A DNA stretch of 40,455 nt from Veillonella caviae (lineage in GTDB: Bacteria; Bacillota; Negativicutes; Veillonellales; Veillonellaceae). Below are positions 9,011 to 16,720 of the stretch, in pieces (position 1 is the first letter of the stretch; each line of letters begins with the position of its first letter). Location: contig NZ_RQUY01000019.1 in the NCBI RefSeq assembly GCF_003992125.1, positions 1 through 40,455 of the forward strand, written 5' to 3'. The translations under genes and the position numbers were made by a program. The notes beneath the pieces were generated by a model. That model was not told the origin of the DNA and did no database searches. It saw only the letters and a program-made list of their open reading frames with translations.

Positions 9011-9769
9011 CTACAATTTACCATTGGATTTGAGCAAATAATATAGTTTCACATATTTAATCATGGTATAGAAATAGTGATTTACAGACAAAATAAATCC
9101 CATTTTGCCATCCAAGAATCCTCTATCCAAGATGTATACCTTGAAAAAAGCCCAACTAGGACGAATGATAATATCCTTAAAAAAAGAGCAGGATTTACCA
9201 GCATCTCTATATTTTTCCGCTGCCAAAGTAGTATAATTGTTGAATTTGTTGAAGTATTGTTGCCAATTGTCGTATGTGTAATGGTACATAGGCCCCTGTA
9301 ATTTTGCTTCTTTATAAGGTGTAATGATAGCCGGATGCACATAGCCTTCTACATAACTACCTTCTGCAGGCATGAGGCGCAATACATAATCGGGACGCAA
9401 TACGCCATGAGTGGCCTTATTATGATGAAATTTATTTCGCCGCTGCATCCAATATGCCTTTGGCTCATCCTTTTGCACAGCCGTAACGATTTCTGCACCT
9501 AATTCAGGAGAAATCCGCTCGTCCGCATCAAGGAATAGAATCCATTTCGATTTCGCCTCTTGAATGGCAAATGTTTGTTGACCACCCCAATCACCGTTCA
9601 TAGCGTGCTGTACTACGCGGGCACCCATGGATGCCGCTATCTCCGGCGTCTGATCCGTACTGAAATCATCGATAACCAATACTTCGTCAGCAAATCCTAC
9701 CGTATCGATGCAGTCCTTAATATTCTGTTCTTCATTTTTTGCCAAAATAATAACTGTTACTGTAGACAT
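9011..9769 (-). CDS. Glycosyltransferase family 2, WaaE/KdtX-like
   Basis: A 252-aa GT2 enzyme. VTVIILAKNEEQNIKDCI opens the Rossmann-like fold; LVIDDFSTDQT carries the first Asp pair, and WILFLDADERI gives the DxD metal site. GDWGGQQTFAI in between and the overall length match the WaaE/KdtX group, which adds a beta-1,4-linked glucose to the inner core heptose of LPS. A hydrophobic C-terminal segment (about residues 195-245) suggests membrane association. GAGGT lies just upstream of the ATG. It lies in the same-strand run of surface glycan genes. Subfamily assignment rests on motif pattern and length only. Confidence 0.85.
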   Translation of the reverse strand: MSTVTVIILAKNEEQNIKDCIDTVGFADEVLVIDDFSTDQTPEIAASMGARVVQHAMNGDWGGQQTFAIQEAKSKWILFLDADERISPELGAEIVTAVQKDEPKAYWMQRRNKFHHNKATHGVLRPDYVLRLMPAEGSYVEGYVHPAIITPYKEAKLQGPMYHYTYDNWQQYFNKFNNYTTLAAEKYRDAGKSCSFFKDIIIRPSWAFFKVYILDRGFLDGKMGFILSVNHYFYTMIKYVKLYYLLKSNGKL

Positions 9770-9818
9770 ATGTACCTCATAAAATAATATCTAGTAAATA
9801 ACTTCTACTATCTTTCTA

Positions 9819-10799
9819 TTATTTTGTAACTCTAATTTGTTTACGCCAATATGATAGTTTAGCTCCCAACTTATGAATAACATCAAAACGATTGAAAGCC
9901 CATAAAAATAATTTATATTTAGTGCTAAGCATCTTATAGGAATATTGATTTCTATATTGTCTAACTAATTCTGCACATTTTTCATAATATATTCTATTTG
10001 ACTCATTAGGCTGTGCATAATAGGCTGTTAAACATGATAATACAGATTTCATCAACAAACTATTACAAGCATCAACATATGGTAGTCGTTGTTGCATAGC
10101 AAATTCTAATCGTTCTATATAGCCTAAAACAAAATCCCATCTTGATTTGGCATCAAAAGATGTTTGCGTTATAGAGTTAGGATTAAGTCTATAATAATAT
10201 AAACATGTATCAATGTGACCTATCTTTTGAGCATTATGCATAATTAAATAGGAAGTAGCAGAATCTTCAAATTTACGACCTATAGGAAATCGAACGGTAT
10301 CTATCACACTTCTTTTATATAATTTATTCCAAGCCGCTGTAAATCCATCACATAAAGATAGCTTTAAAGCCTCATCATGATTATATATAGTCAAAGCTCC
10401 ATCATTTTTATAAGATTTTATATTATTCTCTGACTTATATCTAAAAGCATTACATTCGATTATGTCTAATTGATGTTGTTCTAAAGCATCTACTAATACA
10501 CTATACATAGTTAAGTCTAAAAAATCGTCAGAATCAACAAAAGCAATATAGTCCCCAGTTGCTTCATCTATCCCTCTATTTCGAGCCGCACTTAAGCCAC
10601 CATTATGTTGATGAATTACCTTTATCCTAGAATCTTGATTTGCATACGTATCACAAATAGTTCCACTATTATCAGTAGATCCATCATCAACAAGAATAAT
10701 TTCTAAATATGTATATGTTTGATGAATAATAGATTCAATACACTGTTTGAGGTATGGCTCTACATTATATACAGGAACAATGACTGATAGTAATTTCAT
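9819..10799 (-). CDS. Glycosyltransferase family 2 (EpsJ/WcaA-like)
   Basis: A 326-aa GT2 enzyme with all N-terminal motifs: LLSVIVPVYNVEPYLKQCI, IILVDDGSTDNS, the HNGGLSAARNRGI ribosyl/acceptor loop, and AFVDSDDFLD as the DxD-type metal site. The C-terminal part has WNKLYKR and FEDSATSYLI, with ED as the likely catalytic base, as in capsule and exopolysaccharide transferases. AAGGGGGAG precedes the ATG. The gene is AT-rich relative to the GT2 gene downstream, suggesting a different origin within the cluster. It is separated from the sulfatase gene upstream by 73 nt. The sugar is unknown. Confidence 0.9.
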   Translation of the reverse strand: MKLLSVIVPVYNVEPYLKQCIESIIHQTYTYLEIILVDDGSTDNSGTICDTYANQDSRIKVIHQHNGGLSAARNRGIDEATGDYIAFVDSDDFLDLTMYSVLVDALEQHQLDIIECNAFRYKSENNIKSYKNDGALTIYNHDEALKLSLCDGFTAAWNKLYKRSVIDTVRFPIGRKFEDSATSYLIMHNAQKIGHIDTCLYYYRLNPNSITQTSFDAKSRWDFVLGYIERLEFAMQQRLPYVDACNSLLMKSVLSCLTAYYAQPNESNRIYYEKCAELVRQYRNQYSYKMLSTKYKLFLWAFNRFDVIHKLGAKLSYWRKQIRVTK

Positions 10800-10872
10800 A
10801 GACTCCCCCTTGCTCTCTTATAAACAATACAATTACAAACTACATGCTTTTCTCCTAATCATATAGATTATT

Positions 10873-12810
10873 TTACTCCACCTTATTCCCCTGTTTTATC
10901 CGCCACGCCGCCAGTTGTCGCATGGTGTTCATATAATCTTGATAGGATTTTGGCATGTCCTTATTTTCTATGTAGATGCCATTCGCATCCATCCACAATC
11001 GATGGTTAAATACGAACGAATAAGGTTCAAATAAACTCGGTACCATAGATGTATATGTTTGACCAGGTCGTCCTACTAATTCTGCCAAAGTAGGGATAAG
11101 TTGGATGCTCATACCAAATGCATCGGGTCTAAGCCATTCTTGTTTGATTCCTTGACCATAGAAGATAAGTGGTATGGTAGAAGCCACCTTTGGTTCTTGT
11201 TCGGTAGCAAAGTTGAATCGTTCACTATGGTCACCGGTAATAACGAATAATGCCGATGGATCGTGTTGTTGTTCTTCTCGTATATATTGACCCATTACAT
11301 GATCTGCGTACCAAATATGGCCGATTTCATTAATTTGTTGATCTGTATTAGTCATTGATTCTGGCAGATGGCTGCGCACAAATTCTGCATCAAAGCCTTC
11401 TTTGGTGACATCAATGCTATATGGCGGATGATTCGACGTAGTCATAATGACATTTAGGATTTTCTCGTTTCTGTGTTCATTCATATACGCAAATATAGCT
11501 GCAAACATATCTTTATCTGCTACACCCCACGCATTGGATTCTTCACTTTGCATTTCTGACGCATCGTGAAATTCATCAAAACCTTGTGCTAAGGCGAAAG
11601 CTTTCACATTTTGCCATGTACTAAAACCACCATACCAAAATACAGTTTTGTAACCTAAATCTTTCATTACAGGACCAACACCTAAACCATAGGGTTGTTC
11701 GTAACTCATATGTTCATAATTAGGATATAATCCCGTATCCGGCATACCTGTTAATAGACCATTAATAGCAGGCATAGTTCCCGTTCCTTGTGCTAATGCG
11801 TACTGCGTATGCATCGCATTCGGTTGCTGTTCAACATAACGACCTTCACTGACGATATAGGAACCTAACTCATTAAATTTGCTTAGAAATGGCCATAATC
11901 CATAAGACTCACCGAGGATGATATGAATAGATTGGGGTTGTTGTTGTAATCGTTCGATACTAATTGTTTTTGTGAAAGCTTCATCAAAACCTGCTCCATT
12001 CCAATGCCCACCTACAGATTCGATATGTTGTTTCAATTCATCTGGTGTAAATTGAACGGTTTCTAACTGACGAGTCCGTTCTGCGATAGCTTTCACACGA
12101 TATAGAGCCTGTGCATCGTCCAATATCGTTTCATTGAGCAAATTAGAATTGAGTCGAGCCGCGCTTTCCCAATTAATAGAATGGGTATAGTTGAAAGCTC
12201 CACCAAAGCGAAAGAAAATAAATAAAATAACAAATCCTACCAAACTGCTTATGCCTGTCATCCATTGACTTCGTTTAGACTTAGGTTGCCAAACTAAAGT
12301 AGGTATGTTAAGCAATTTCACCAACAACCAGCTCAATAGAGTACCTACTATCAGCGCACCAATGAGAAATGGAATGGCATGGTATTCATTGATAGCCGTG
12401 TTAATAATAGCCTGTATATCATCGTGTTTACCATTGATGAGCATCGCATTATAAGATGAATTAAAAATAGTATAGAATGGAATGCGACCAAAAAACAGTA
12501 AGGTCATGACTATTGTAACAATGGTATACCAAATGTTTCGTATCCGTTGAGCAGGCCAATGGCTCGTGATGACATGACATAATGTAGCAAATACTAATCC
12601 TACCAATGTAATGGCACCTACGGTTTTCAGACTCAATCTAAACCCAAGCCACAAAGACATTCCTATATCAGCCCATGATGTATGAGATAGCTGAGATTGA
12701 AATAAGGTTAAAAAAACAACTCGGAATATGGTAATTAAGATAGCCATAAACAAAAAAGCTTTTGCTTCCTGTTGAATACCACTAATCCATCGTTCCCAGC
12801 GATTCATCAT
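10873..12810 (-). CDS. LTA-synthase-type sulfatase family membrane transferase
   Basis: A 645-aa protein with about five N-terminal membrane segments (residues about 17-36, 48-80, 90-113, 145-167, 185-205) and an extracytoplasmic alkaline-phosphatase-fold domain from about 285. Catalytic-type motifs are visible: IILGESYG (metal-binding Glu), AQGTGTMPAINGLLTG (candidate nucleophile Thr), WYGGFSTWQ, TSNHPPY, and ITGDHSERF (metal-binding Asp/His). This is the LtaS/MdoB/phosphoethanolamine-transferase layout. In a diderm it may decorate glycans or lipid A with phosphoglycerol or phosphoethanolamine, rather than build lipoteichoic acid. AAGGGGA lies 8 nt before ATG 12810; ATG 12807 is an alternative. 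It follows the lysine-rich frameshift gene by 78 nt (from the tail stop). Confidence 0.88.
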   Translation of the reverse strand: MMNRWERWISGIQQEAKAFLFMAILITIFRVVFLTLFQSQLSHTSWADIGMSLWLGFRLSLKTVGAITLVGLVFATLCHVITSHWPAQRIRNIWYTIVTIVMTLLFFGRIPFYTIFNSSYNAMLINGKHDDIQAIINTAINEYHAIPFLIGALIVGTLLSWLLVKLLNIPTLVWQPKSKRSQWMTGISSLVGFVILFIFFRFGGAFNYTHSINWESAARLNSNLLNETILDDAQALYRVKAIAERTRQLETVQFTPDELKQHIESVGGHWNGAGFDEAFTKTISIERLQQQPQSIHIILGESYGLWPFLSKFNELGSYIVSEGRYVEQQPNAMHTQYALAQGTGTMPAINGLLTGMPDTGLYPNYEHMSYEQPYGLGVGPVMKDLGYKTVFWYGGFSTWQNVKAFALAQGFDEFHDASEMQSEESNAWGVADKDMFAAIFAYMNEHRNEKILNVIMTTSNHPPYSIDVTKEGFDAEFVRSHLPESMTNTDQQINEIGHIWYADHVMGQYIREEQQHDPSALFVITGDHSERFNFATEQEPKVASTIPLIFYGQGIKQEWLRPDAFGMSIQLIPTLAELVGRPGQTYTSMVPSLFEPYSFVFNHRLWMDANGIYIENKDMPKSYQDYMNTMRQLAAWRIKQGNKVE

Positions 12811-12852
12811 ATGTCTAATCCCCTTATACTAAAATTTTTAATTATCTATCTG

Positions 12853-12894
12853 CTATTAAATTGCTATTTACTTCTGTTAAATTACTATTTACTT
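12853..12894 (-). repeat. Two tandem 21-bp repeats over the end of the frameshift tail
   Basis: On the minus strand AAGTAAATAG(T/C)AATTTAA(C/T)AG is repeated directly head to tail (12894-12874 and 12873-12853) with two differences. The first copy contains the TAA stop of the -1-frame tail. Both lie in the short gap before the sulfatase gene. Confidence 0.8.
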
Positions 12895-13002
12895 TGGATA
12901 TTTGCCACACTTAGAGCCTTTACAGCGCTTACACTTACCACAACCACGGTCTATCGTAGCACCCGCATGTGTGGAATGTTGTTTCCATGCTACGATAATT
13001 TC
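12889..13002 (-). CDS. Cys-rich C-terminal extension reached by -1 frameshifting
   Basis: In the -1 frame after the A-AAA-AAG site at 13008-13002, translation continues for 37 codons (GAA at 13002-13000 first, TAA at 12889-12891 last). The product of a shift would be 293 aa (256 in frame 0 plus 37). The extension is basic and ends in a compact cysteine cluster, CGKCKRCKGSKC (C-x2-C-x2-C-x4-C), followed by GKYPK. Four regularly spaced Cys in a 37-residue stretch of otherwise AT-rich DNA, directly continuing the Lys-rich tail, argue that it is real coding sequence. A metal-binding or redox role is inference. If the A9 run were A10 or A7 in other cells, the same fusion would arise without shifting. 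Confidence 0.6.
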   Translation of the reverse strand, partial: EIIVAWKQHSTHAGATIDRGCGKCKRCKGSKCGKYPK

Positions 13003-13008
13003 TTTTTT
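12952..13008 (-). promoter_or_regulatory. Predicted programmed -1 frameshift signal (slippery site plus stem-loop)
   Basis: The slippery heptamer A-AAA-AAG lies at 13008-13002, with frame-0 codons AAA and AAG exactly in register, as in E. coli dnaX. After a 4-nt spacer (AAAT) a 10-bp perfect stem begins: TATCGTAGCA (12997-12988) pairs with TGCTACGATA (12961-12952). A second helix, TGGAA/TTCCA, can stack on its 5' side. The frame-0 stop TAG at 12990-12992 lies inside the stem. The elements are seen directly; activity is inferred. Confidence 0.6.
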
Positions 13009-13769
13009 TTTAATTTTTTAGATTCTTTAGACCCTTTGATTTCTTGCTTCGCCGCTTTTTTAGAGGCTTTCTTGGCGGCTTTACTTTCTTTTTCTAACGC
13101 TTTATCTGCTTTTTTGGCTGCTTTCTTAGCAGCTTTTTTTTCTTTTGCTAAAGTTTTTTCTGCCTTTTTATCTGCTTTTTTAGCAGCCTTTTCCTCTTTA
13201 GATTTAGACGATATTTCACCTTTAGTAAGTTTACCGGAGATTTTAGCCCATTCTTTTTCAATGCGCTTCATTTGTTTTTTCAACAATTTATCAATTTTCT
13301 TTTGTTCTTTTGAACGATGATGTTTTTCTTTAGCAGATTTCTTCTCTTGTTTAGACATAGAAACTTGTTTATCTACGTCTATTATATTAAATTTTATTTC
13401 TTCGTTACTTTCTCTATCTTCTTTACTTTTAGTATCTGCTATATCAACCAAGTCAGAGGTATTCCGTTCACTAGTTTCTGTCATATCATCACCTAGTAAA
13501 TCATGTTCCAAGTTATCATAACTATGTAACAATGACATACGATGCTGCACCGCTTCAATTTGATTCCACAATTCCACGAGATTCGCCGTATACTGCATAC
13601 GTTCCTTGATTTCTAAATACGCTTGGTACACAATGGCCAATTCCTGTTCACTAAGTCCCGCTTCAGCACCGATTTCCTCAATTAACTGCTGCATTTGCTG
13701 ATCTTTGTCATACTGATGAATGAGGCCGTCCCGAATTGTATCTATTACTGCTGTTTCTATATATTCCAT
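12990..13769 (-). CDS. Lysine/alanine-rich protein, frame-0 product (259 aa)
   Basis: I do not recognise a family. The start is ATG 13769, preceded by AAAGGAGG; an in-frame ATG 24 nt earlier has no such site. Residues 1-95 are an acidic/hydrophobic helical domain (EYIETAVIDTIRDGLIHQYD and LSEQELAIVYQAYLEIKERM), and 95-140 are acidic and probably disordered. From about 150 the chain becomes a histone H1-like tail dominated by K, A and E (KAAKKAAKKADKALEKE). Such tails bind nucleic acid or polyanions. Frame 0 ends abruptly, two codons beyond an A9 run, inside a strong hairpin, while the -1 frame carries on into a Cys-rich tail. The plus-strand frame at 12772-13320 is its mirror shadow. Likely co-transcribed with the sulfatase downstream. 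Confidence 0.8.
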   Translation of the reverse strand: MEYIETAVIDTIRDGLIHQYDKDQQMQQLIEEIGAEAGLSEQELAIVYQAYLEIKERMQYTANLVELWNQIEAVQHRMSLLHSYDNLEHDLLGDDMTETSERNTSDLVDIADTKSKEDRESNEEIKFNIIDVDKQVSMSKQEKKSAKEKHHRSKEQKKIDKLLKKQMKRIEKEWAKISGKLTKGEISSKSKEEKAAKKADKKAEKTLAKEKKAAKKAAKKADKALEKESKAAKKASKKAAKQEIKGSKESKKLKKKKLS

Positions 13770-13957
13770 GGCGTCCTCCTTTGTGATATACACTTATTCC
13801 TAATGTACCATTATATCAAAAATTACACTGTTTTTCTGCGATAAATTGGGGATGTTACATAAAAATAATCTAAAGTCGTCAAACATTTGTAACACGTACT
13901 CATAAAGATATGTTTTTTTACAAATATACATATCCTCAAAATCACTAAAAAGTCTAT

Positions 13958-14554
13958 TTAATACGTAACGCTATACACCAGTATTTTCTCTTTTTCATCA
14001 TCTTCATCAAACAAATCTCCACAGTCAATGGTATCGTCCAATTCCAATCGCCAATGGTTATTTAAAAACTGTTCTGTTTCTTGTGACGGATAATAGAAAA
14101 ACAATTGAATGTGCCGTTCTTGTTTGTGAAAGGAGTCAAATATATTCGACAATACACGTTTGATAGTATGTAATGGAAAAGGATTAAAGAAAAAACAGCG
14201 GTCTACTATTTCTGACACTTCATAGGTGGCAGCATCGCCTAATACAAATGACACTCTGTTGCGTGCGGCGGCGCTTTCACCATTGATAAGAGCCCGTTCG
14301 TACAAGCGTTCATCGTACTCTACTCCGATAACGTGGCATCCTGTTTGATACGCCATGAACACAGCGACCCGTCCCTTACCACTGCCGTAATCAATGAGCG
14401 TATGTTTCTTGCCAATATATCCACTATTAGCGAGGCGTTCAAGAACACAATAATCCGTTGCCTCGTATGGATGATGATCTCCATCAGACCGACTATCATC
14501 GCGACCGGACGTTTTTATCTGTAGTATCTGTTCCCATTGTTGTTCGTCAATCAT
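13958..14554 (-). CDS. Class I SAM-dependent methyltransferase
   Basis: A 198-aa protein with motif I HTLIDYGSGKGRVAVFMA (SAM-binding Gly-rich loop), an acidic end of strand 2 in GVEYDERLYERA, motif II-like FVLGDAATYE, and FFFNPFP in place of a catalytic NPPY/DPP-type motif. It resembles small uncharacterised methyltransferases that act on proteins or small molecules; the substrate is not predictable. The ATG at 14554 is chosen because AAAGG lies about 7 nt upstream; an ATG 48 nt further out has no clear site. It is monocistronic, with no gene for about 190 nt on its 3' side (13770-13957, where I see nothing). Confidence 0.85.
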   Translation of the reverse strand: MIDEQQWEQILQIKTSGRDDSRSDGDHHPYEATDYCVLERLANSGYIGKKHTLIDYGSGKGRVAVFMAYQTGCHVIGVEYDERLYERALINGESAAARNRVSFVLGDAATYEVSEIVDRCFFFNPFPLHTIKRVLSNIFDSFHKQERHIQLFFYYPSQETEQFLNNHWRLELDDTIDCGDLFDEDDEKEKILVYSVTY

Positions 14555-14638
14555 TGTTATACCTTTACAAATCATAGTTCTAGATGTAATATAATAATAC
14601 AAAGGAAATTAAGGCATCGCATTTTTGCACGCCAAATG

Positions 14639-14668
14639 AAAAAAGCAGGGTGGCAGCCCTGCTTTTTT
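14639..14668. terminator. Terminator 3' of the small peptide gene
   Basis: GCAGGG (14645-14650) pairs with CCCTGC (14657-14662) around a 6-nt loop. It is flanked by six A's and six T's, so it works in both directions. It directly follows the 31-aa peptide gene at 14677-14772 on the minus strand. Confidence 0.85.
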
Positions 14669-14676
14669 CGGGCTAG

Positions 14677-14772
14677 TTACTGACCTAAGTATTCATCTAG
14701 CCACTTGCAGATATAGTGGGTAATTACACCTGCTATGATGGACACTATTAAGGAAATTAAGACTTCTAGCAT
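14677..14772 (-). CDS. 31-aa hydrophobic peptide (candidate type I toxin)
   Basis: A 31-residue open frame starting at ATG 14772 behind GGAAGGGGGTG. It begins MLEVLISLIVSIIAG, a single membrane helix, and ends with a polar HYICKWLDEYL-type tail. A clear paralogue of the same length lies at 40216-40311, sharing the YICK-LD-YL tail, which supports both as real genes. A -10 candidate TATAAT lies about 50 nt upstream in the minus direction. Small single-helix peptides flanked by terminators on both sides are typical of type I toxins or membrane-active peptides. I cannot assign a named family, and the antitoxin RNA is only a hypothesis. Confidence 0.65.
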   Translation of the reverse strand: MLEVLISLIVSIIAGVITHYICKWLDEYLGQ

Positions 14773-14900
14773 CTCTACACCCCCTTCCTGTTACCAGTCT
14801 GGGGCAGTAACAATTTTATTATACTATCGATGTATACCATAATCCATAAAGAAGATATATTTGTAAATGTAATGACAAGTATATTTGCTACAAAAGACAC

Positions 14901-14934
14901 ATAAAACAGCAGAGCTCCAGCTCTGCTGTTTTAT
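14901..14934. terminator. Strong hairpin upstream of the small peptide gene
   Basis: A perfect 16-bp inverted repeat with ATAAAACAGCAGAGCT at 14901-14916 and its complement at 14919-14934. No protein gene ends here in the plus direction, so it may end a plus-strand RNA opposing the peptide mRNA. Alternatively it insulates the CNNM gene at 14985. Confidence 0.6.
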
Positions 14935-14984
14935 GTTATAATGATACTATTATAATTTTTCTTTACGTAAAGGAGCAACCCCAC

Positions 14985-16361
14985 ATGGACAGTGATCTGA
15001 CCTTAGATTTTATCATTATCATCGCATTGATTATCGCCAATGGTCTATTTTCGATGACGGAGCTCGCCATCGTGAATGCCAAGAAACGCCGCCTCGAGGA
15101 GATGGCAGAGTCTGGTAATGAACGTGCCAAAAAGGCTTTTGAACTGGCTGAGAATCCAAATGATATGTTCTCCACTATTCAAATTGGTATCACTTTGGTA
15201 GGTATTTTAACAGGTCTTTATTCTGGCGCTACTTTCTCAGGTCCTCTTGAGGATGTATTGGTGAAAGCTATTCCTAGTATCAGTGCCTATGCTGCTTCCA
15301 TTAGTTCCTTTTTAATCGTTGCCATTATCACTTATTTATCCCTCGTCATGGGCGAATTAGTGCCAAAACGCTTGGCACTCAACAGTCCTGAAACCATTGC
15401 CGTATTAGTAGCAAAGCCAATTTATTGGCTTTCACAAGCATTAAAACCTATCGTGTTATTCCTAGGCGCATCTACGGAATGTTTACTCAAATTGTTAGGT
15501 GTAAAAATCAAGGAAGAAGCACCGGTGACGGAATCGGAAATCAATAAAATGCTCACCGAAGGGGTTGCTATGGGCGCCTACGAAGAAGAGGAACCGATTT
15601 TGGTGGAAAATATTTTCCATTTAGCAGACATGAATGCCGGTGATGTAATGACGCCACGAACGCAGTTGAAATGGATTGACATAAATAGCGATGAACAGGA
15701 CATTATGGATGTGTTAAAAAATGCGAATTATCACAGAATTCCTGTAGGCGAAGATTCACTAGATGAATTTAAGGGTTTCATTACCGTGTCTGATGTGCTG
15801 GTTCAAATTATGCAGAATCGTGAAAGCGCCGACAGCGCGTCTACATTGTCAATTCACAACATTATCAAATCTTGTTTGCGCGAACCACTCCTCATGCCGG
15901 AATCTATTTCTCTCATGAAATTATTGAACACCTTGCGTACAGAAGGGGTACATGAAACTATCATCCTCGACGAATATGGCGGTTTTAGCGGTCTTGTTAC
16001 CTTGCATGATATTATGGAAGAAATCGTAGGTCTCATGCCGTCTGGTGAAGAGGAAATCAAGGAAGAGGAAAATCGCATCGTAGAACGAGACGATGGTACT
16101 TGGCTTGTCGATGGATTACTGGACGTAGACGAATTTAAAGAATTTTTCCATATCCACAAAGATTTACCACGGGAAGAAGATGATTTATATAAAACCATGG
16201 GTGGTTTATTAAATTTATTATTTGGACGTATCCCACGAGAAGGGGATTGTACATCGTGGGATGGATATACCTTTGAAGTTATGGATATGGATCATACGAG
16301 AATCGATAAAATTCTCGTTTCTTATGTACCTCCTATCATAGAAAGTATAGAAGAAGAGTAG
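14985..16361 (+). CDS. CNNM/CorC family transporter (hemolysin C-like, CBS pair)
   Basis: A 458-aa membrane protein with the CorC/TlyC/CNNM domain order. A DUF21 transmembrane domain (about 8-185) contains GLFSMTELAIVNAKK, FSTIQIGITLVGIL and GELVPKRLALNSPE. A CBS pair follows (about 215-350; VMTPRTQLKWID and HRIPVGEDSLDEFKGFITVSD). The C-terminal CorC_HlyC domain (about 370-450) contains GTWLVDGLLDVDEF and IPREGD. Family members export Mg2+ or other cations, or tune their homeostasis; the hemolysin name is historical. AAAGGAG lies upstream of the ATG. It is a stand-alone gene between two strong hairpins. Full length, no defect seen. Confidence 0.92.
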   Translation: MDSDLTLDFIIIIALIIANGLFSMTELAIVNAKKRRLEEMAESGNERAKKAFELAENPNDMFSTIQIGITLVGILTGLYSGATFSGPLEDVLVKAIPSISAYAASISSFLIVAIITYLSLVMGELVPKRLALNSPETIAVLVAKPIYWLSQALKPIVLFLGASTECLLKLLGVKIKEEAPVTESEINKMLTEGVAMGAYEEEEPILVENIFHLADMNAGDVMTPRTQLKWIDINSDEQDIMDVLKNANYHRIPVGEDSLDEFKGFITVSDVLVQIMQNRESADSASTLSIHNIIKSCLREPLLMPESISLMKLLNTLRTEGVHETIILDEYGGFSGLVTLHDIMEEIVGLMPSGEEEIKEEENRIVERDDGTWLVDGLLDVDEFKEFFHIHKDLPREEDDLYKTMGGLLNLLFGRIPREGDCTSWDGYTFEVMDMDHTRIDKILVSYVPPIIESIEEE

Positions 16362-16459
16362 TTTCTATTAACATTTACTATGACATATTATAAAAAATAA
16401 ATGATAGTAGAAAATAAATGTTAAATACCTTATATGCCTCCCACATTTTTATAAAGCAA

Positions 16460-16540
16460 TAAAAAGAGATTAGCCAATCTGAACAGTATCCTTATGTTAT
16501 ACCTTTAGGATTATTACAGATTAGCTAATCTCTTTTTTTT
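16460..16540. terminator. Large terminator hairpin after the CNNM gene
   Basis: AAAAAGAGATTAGC (16461-16474) pairs with its complement at 16523-16536, extended inward by AATCTG/CAGATT across one mismatch, and followed by a T-run. The rest of the 359-nt gap 16362-16720 holds a weaker inverted repeat, TTAACATTTA (16368-16377) with TAAATGTTAA (16415-16424), and AT-rich promoter-like sequence before the RND operon. Confidence 0.8.
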
Positions 16541-16720
16541 CGGAAGAATATCATACCTCAAAAAAATCTAACTTTAATGGAATACAATATTTAATTCGTA
16601 TTAATACCATCCACTACAGAATCAACAATTATATTCTTAATCTATAAAAAATAAATTATGGTCTTTTCTAATATCCTGTAGTATATTTAATTGTATAAAA
16701 CGTATTAAAGGAGAATCTAT

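Noticed and set aside
12952-12997. Plain plus-strand terminator at the hairpin followed by a T-run
   Set aside because: No plus-strand gene ends here, and the T-run is the complement of lysine codons. The position right after A-AAA-AAG fits a frameshift stimulator better, though this is not proven.
12772-13320. 182-aa plus-strand open frame, Phe/Leu/Ala-rich
   Set aside because: Mirror of the AAA/GCT-rich lysine-alanine tail on the minus strand, which has a strong ribosome site.
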